Positions 63,942-64,000 of a DNA stretch of 64,000 nucleotides are shown piece by piece. The notes under the pieces are model-generated. The model made no database searches. It worked only from the letters and a program-made list of their open reading frames with translations, and was not told where the DNA came from. Source of the stretch: Polynucleobacter sp. JS-JIR-5-A7 (lineage in GTDB: Bacteria > Pseudomonadota > Gammaproteobacteria > Burkholderiales > Burkholderiaceae); assembly GCF_018687935.1 (NCBI RefSeq), contig NZ_CP061308.1:1296048-1360047 (forward strand), read 5' to 3'. Position 1 is the first letter of the stretch, and each line of letters opens with the position of its first letter. The position numbers and the translations under genes were made by a program.

Positions 63942-64000
63942 AAAAAACCTTTAAATATTCTGAAATAAGCTGGATAAATACAGCATCAATACTGTGGACG

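Noticed and set aside
1..64000. CRISPR arrays, IS elements, prophage genes and tRNAs
   Set aside because: No regularly spaced repeats, transposase or integrase motifs, phage structural genes or cloverleaf-like sequences were seen on reading both strands.

Overview
The window looks like chromosomal DNA of a betaproteobacterium of the Burkholderiaceae, most probably Polynucleobacter. The basis is moderate-to-low GC, the gene orders surE-pcm-nlpD, dnaX-ybaB-recR with a divergent 4.5S RNA, and addB/addA followed by trxA-rho-rpmE2, plus a large set of tripartite tricarboxylate transporter (TTT, Bug/TctC) receptors, a betaproteobacterial hallmark. The genus is inferred from these features, not tested by search. 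About 60 protein genes and one RNA gene are supported. I see no tRNA, rRNA, insertion sequence, prophage or CRISPR array. Layout: 0-11 kb carries nlpD (cut by the window edge), pcm and surE; a complete heavy-metal-type RND efflux system (outer membrane channel, adaptor, pump); an OprB-like porin; and an exported DUF6282 amidohydrolase. 11-18 kb carries a ParD/RelE-like toxin-antitoxin (TA) pair, recR-ybaB-dnaX, ffs, an Ntn-hydrolase of the choloylglycine hydrolase family, and htpG behind a good sigma-32 promoter. 18-25 kb is catabolic: a TauD-like dioxygenase, a Rieske oxygenase, three Bug receptors, a GlcG/HbpS protein and a periplasmic rhodanese. 25-27.5 kb holds higBA, a membrane protein with a zinc ribbon, an unknown protein and an HPP-family membrane protein. 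27.5-34.8 kb is one operon encoding a Liv-type ABC importer with an amidase and an M20 deacylase. 34.9-43.8 kb holds a sugar-acid dehydratase, a racemase-fold protein without the usual cysteines, a PEP-mutase/isocitrate-lyase-type enzyme, a LigI-like hydrolase, four more Bug receptors and a YkgJ-type protein. 43.8-51.2 kb is an accessory-looking stretch: two RelE/XRE TA modules, three small genes, umuDC under a near-consensus LexA box, and a tartrate-dehydrogenase-like gene coupled to an eighth Bug receptor. 51.2-64 kb returns to conserved genes: addB-addA, trxA, rho, rpmE2, a GT39-like membrane protein, a MATE exporter and a glycine-zipper lipoprotein. How it works together: much of the window is uptake and degradation of small organic acids and amides. 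Each Bug receptor sits beside an enzyme, often with overlapping genes, so the enzyme is the best available hint to the ligand. No TctA/TctB membrane subunit and no dedicated transcription factor gene lies in the window; the only DNA-binding regulators I see are TA antitoxins. The least explained elements are the small genes around umuDC and the TA modules, the imperfect direct repeats flanking the 44-kb TA module, the possible third gene behind the 50-kb TA module, the LivG-type ATPase without a canonical signature motif, and the cysteine-poor racemase-fold protein.
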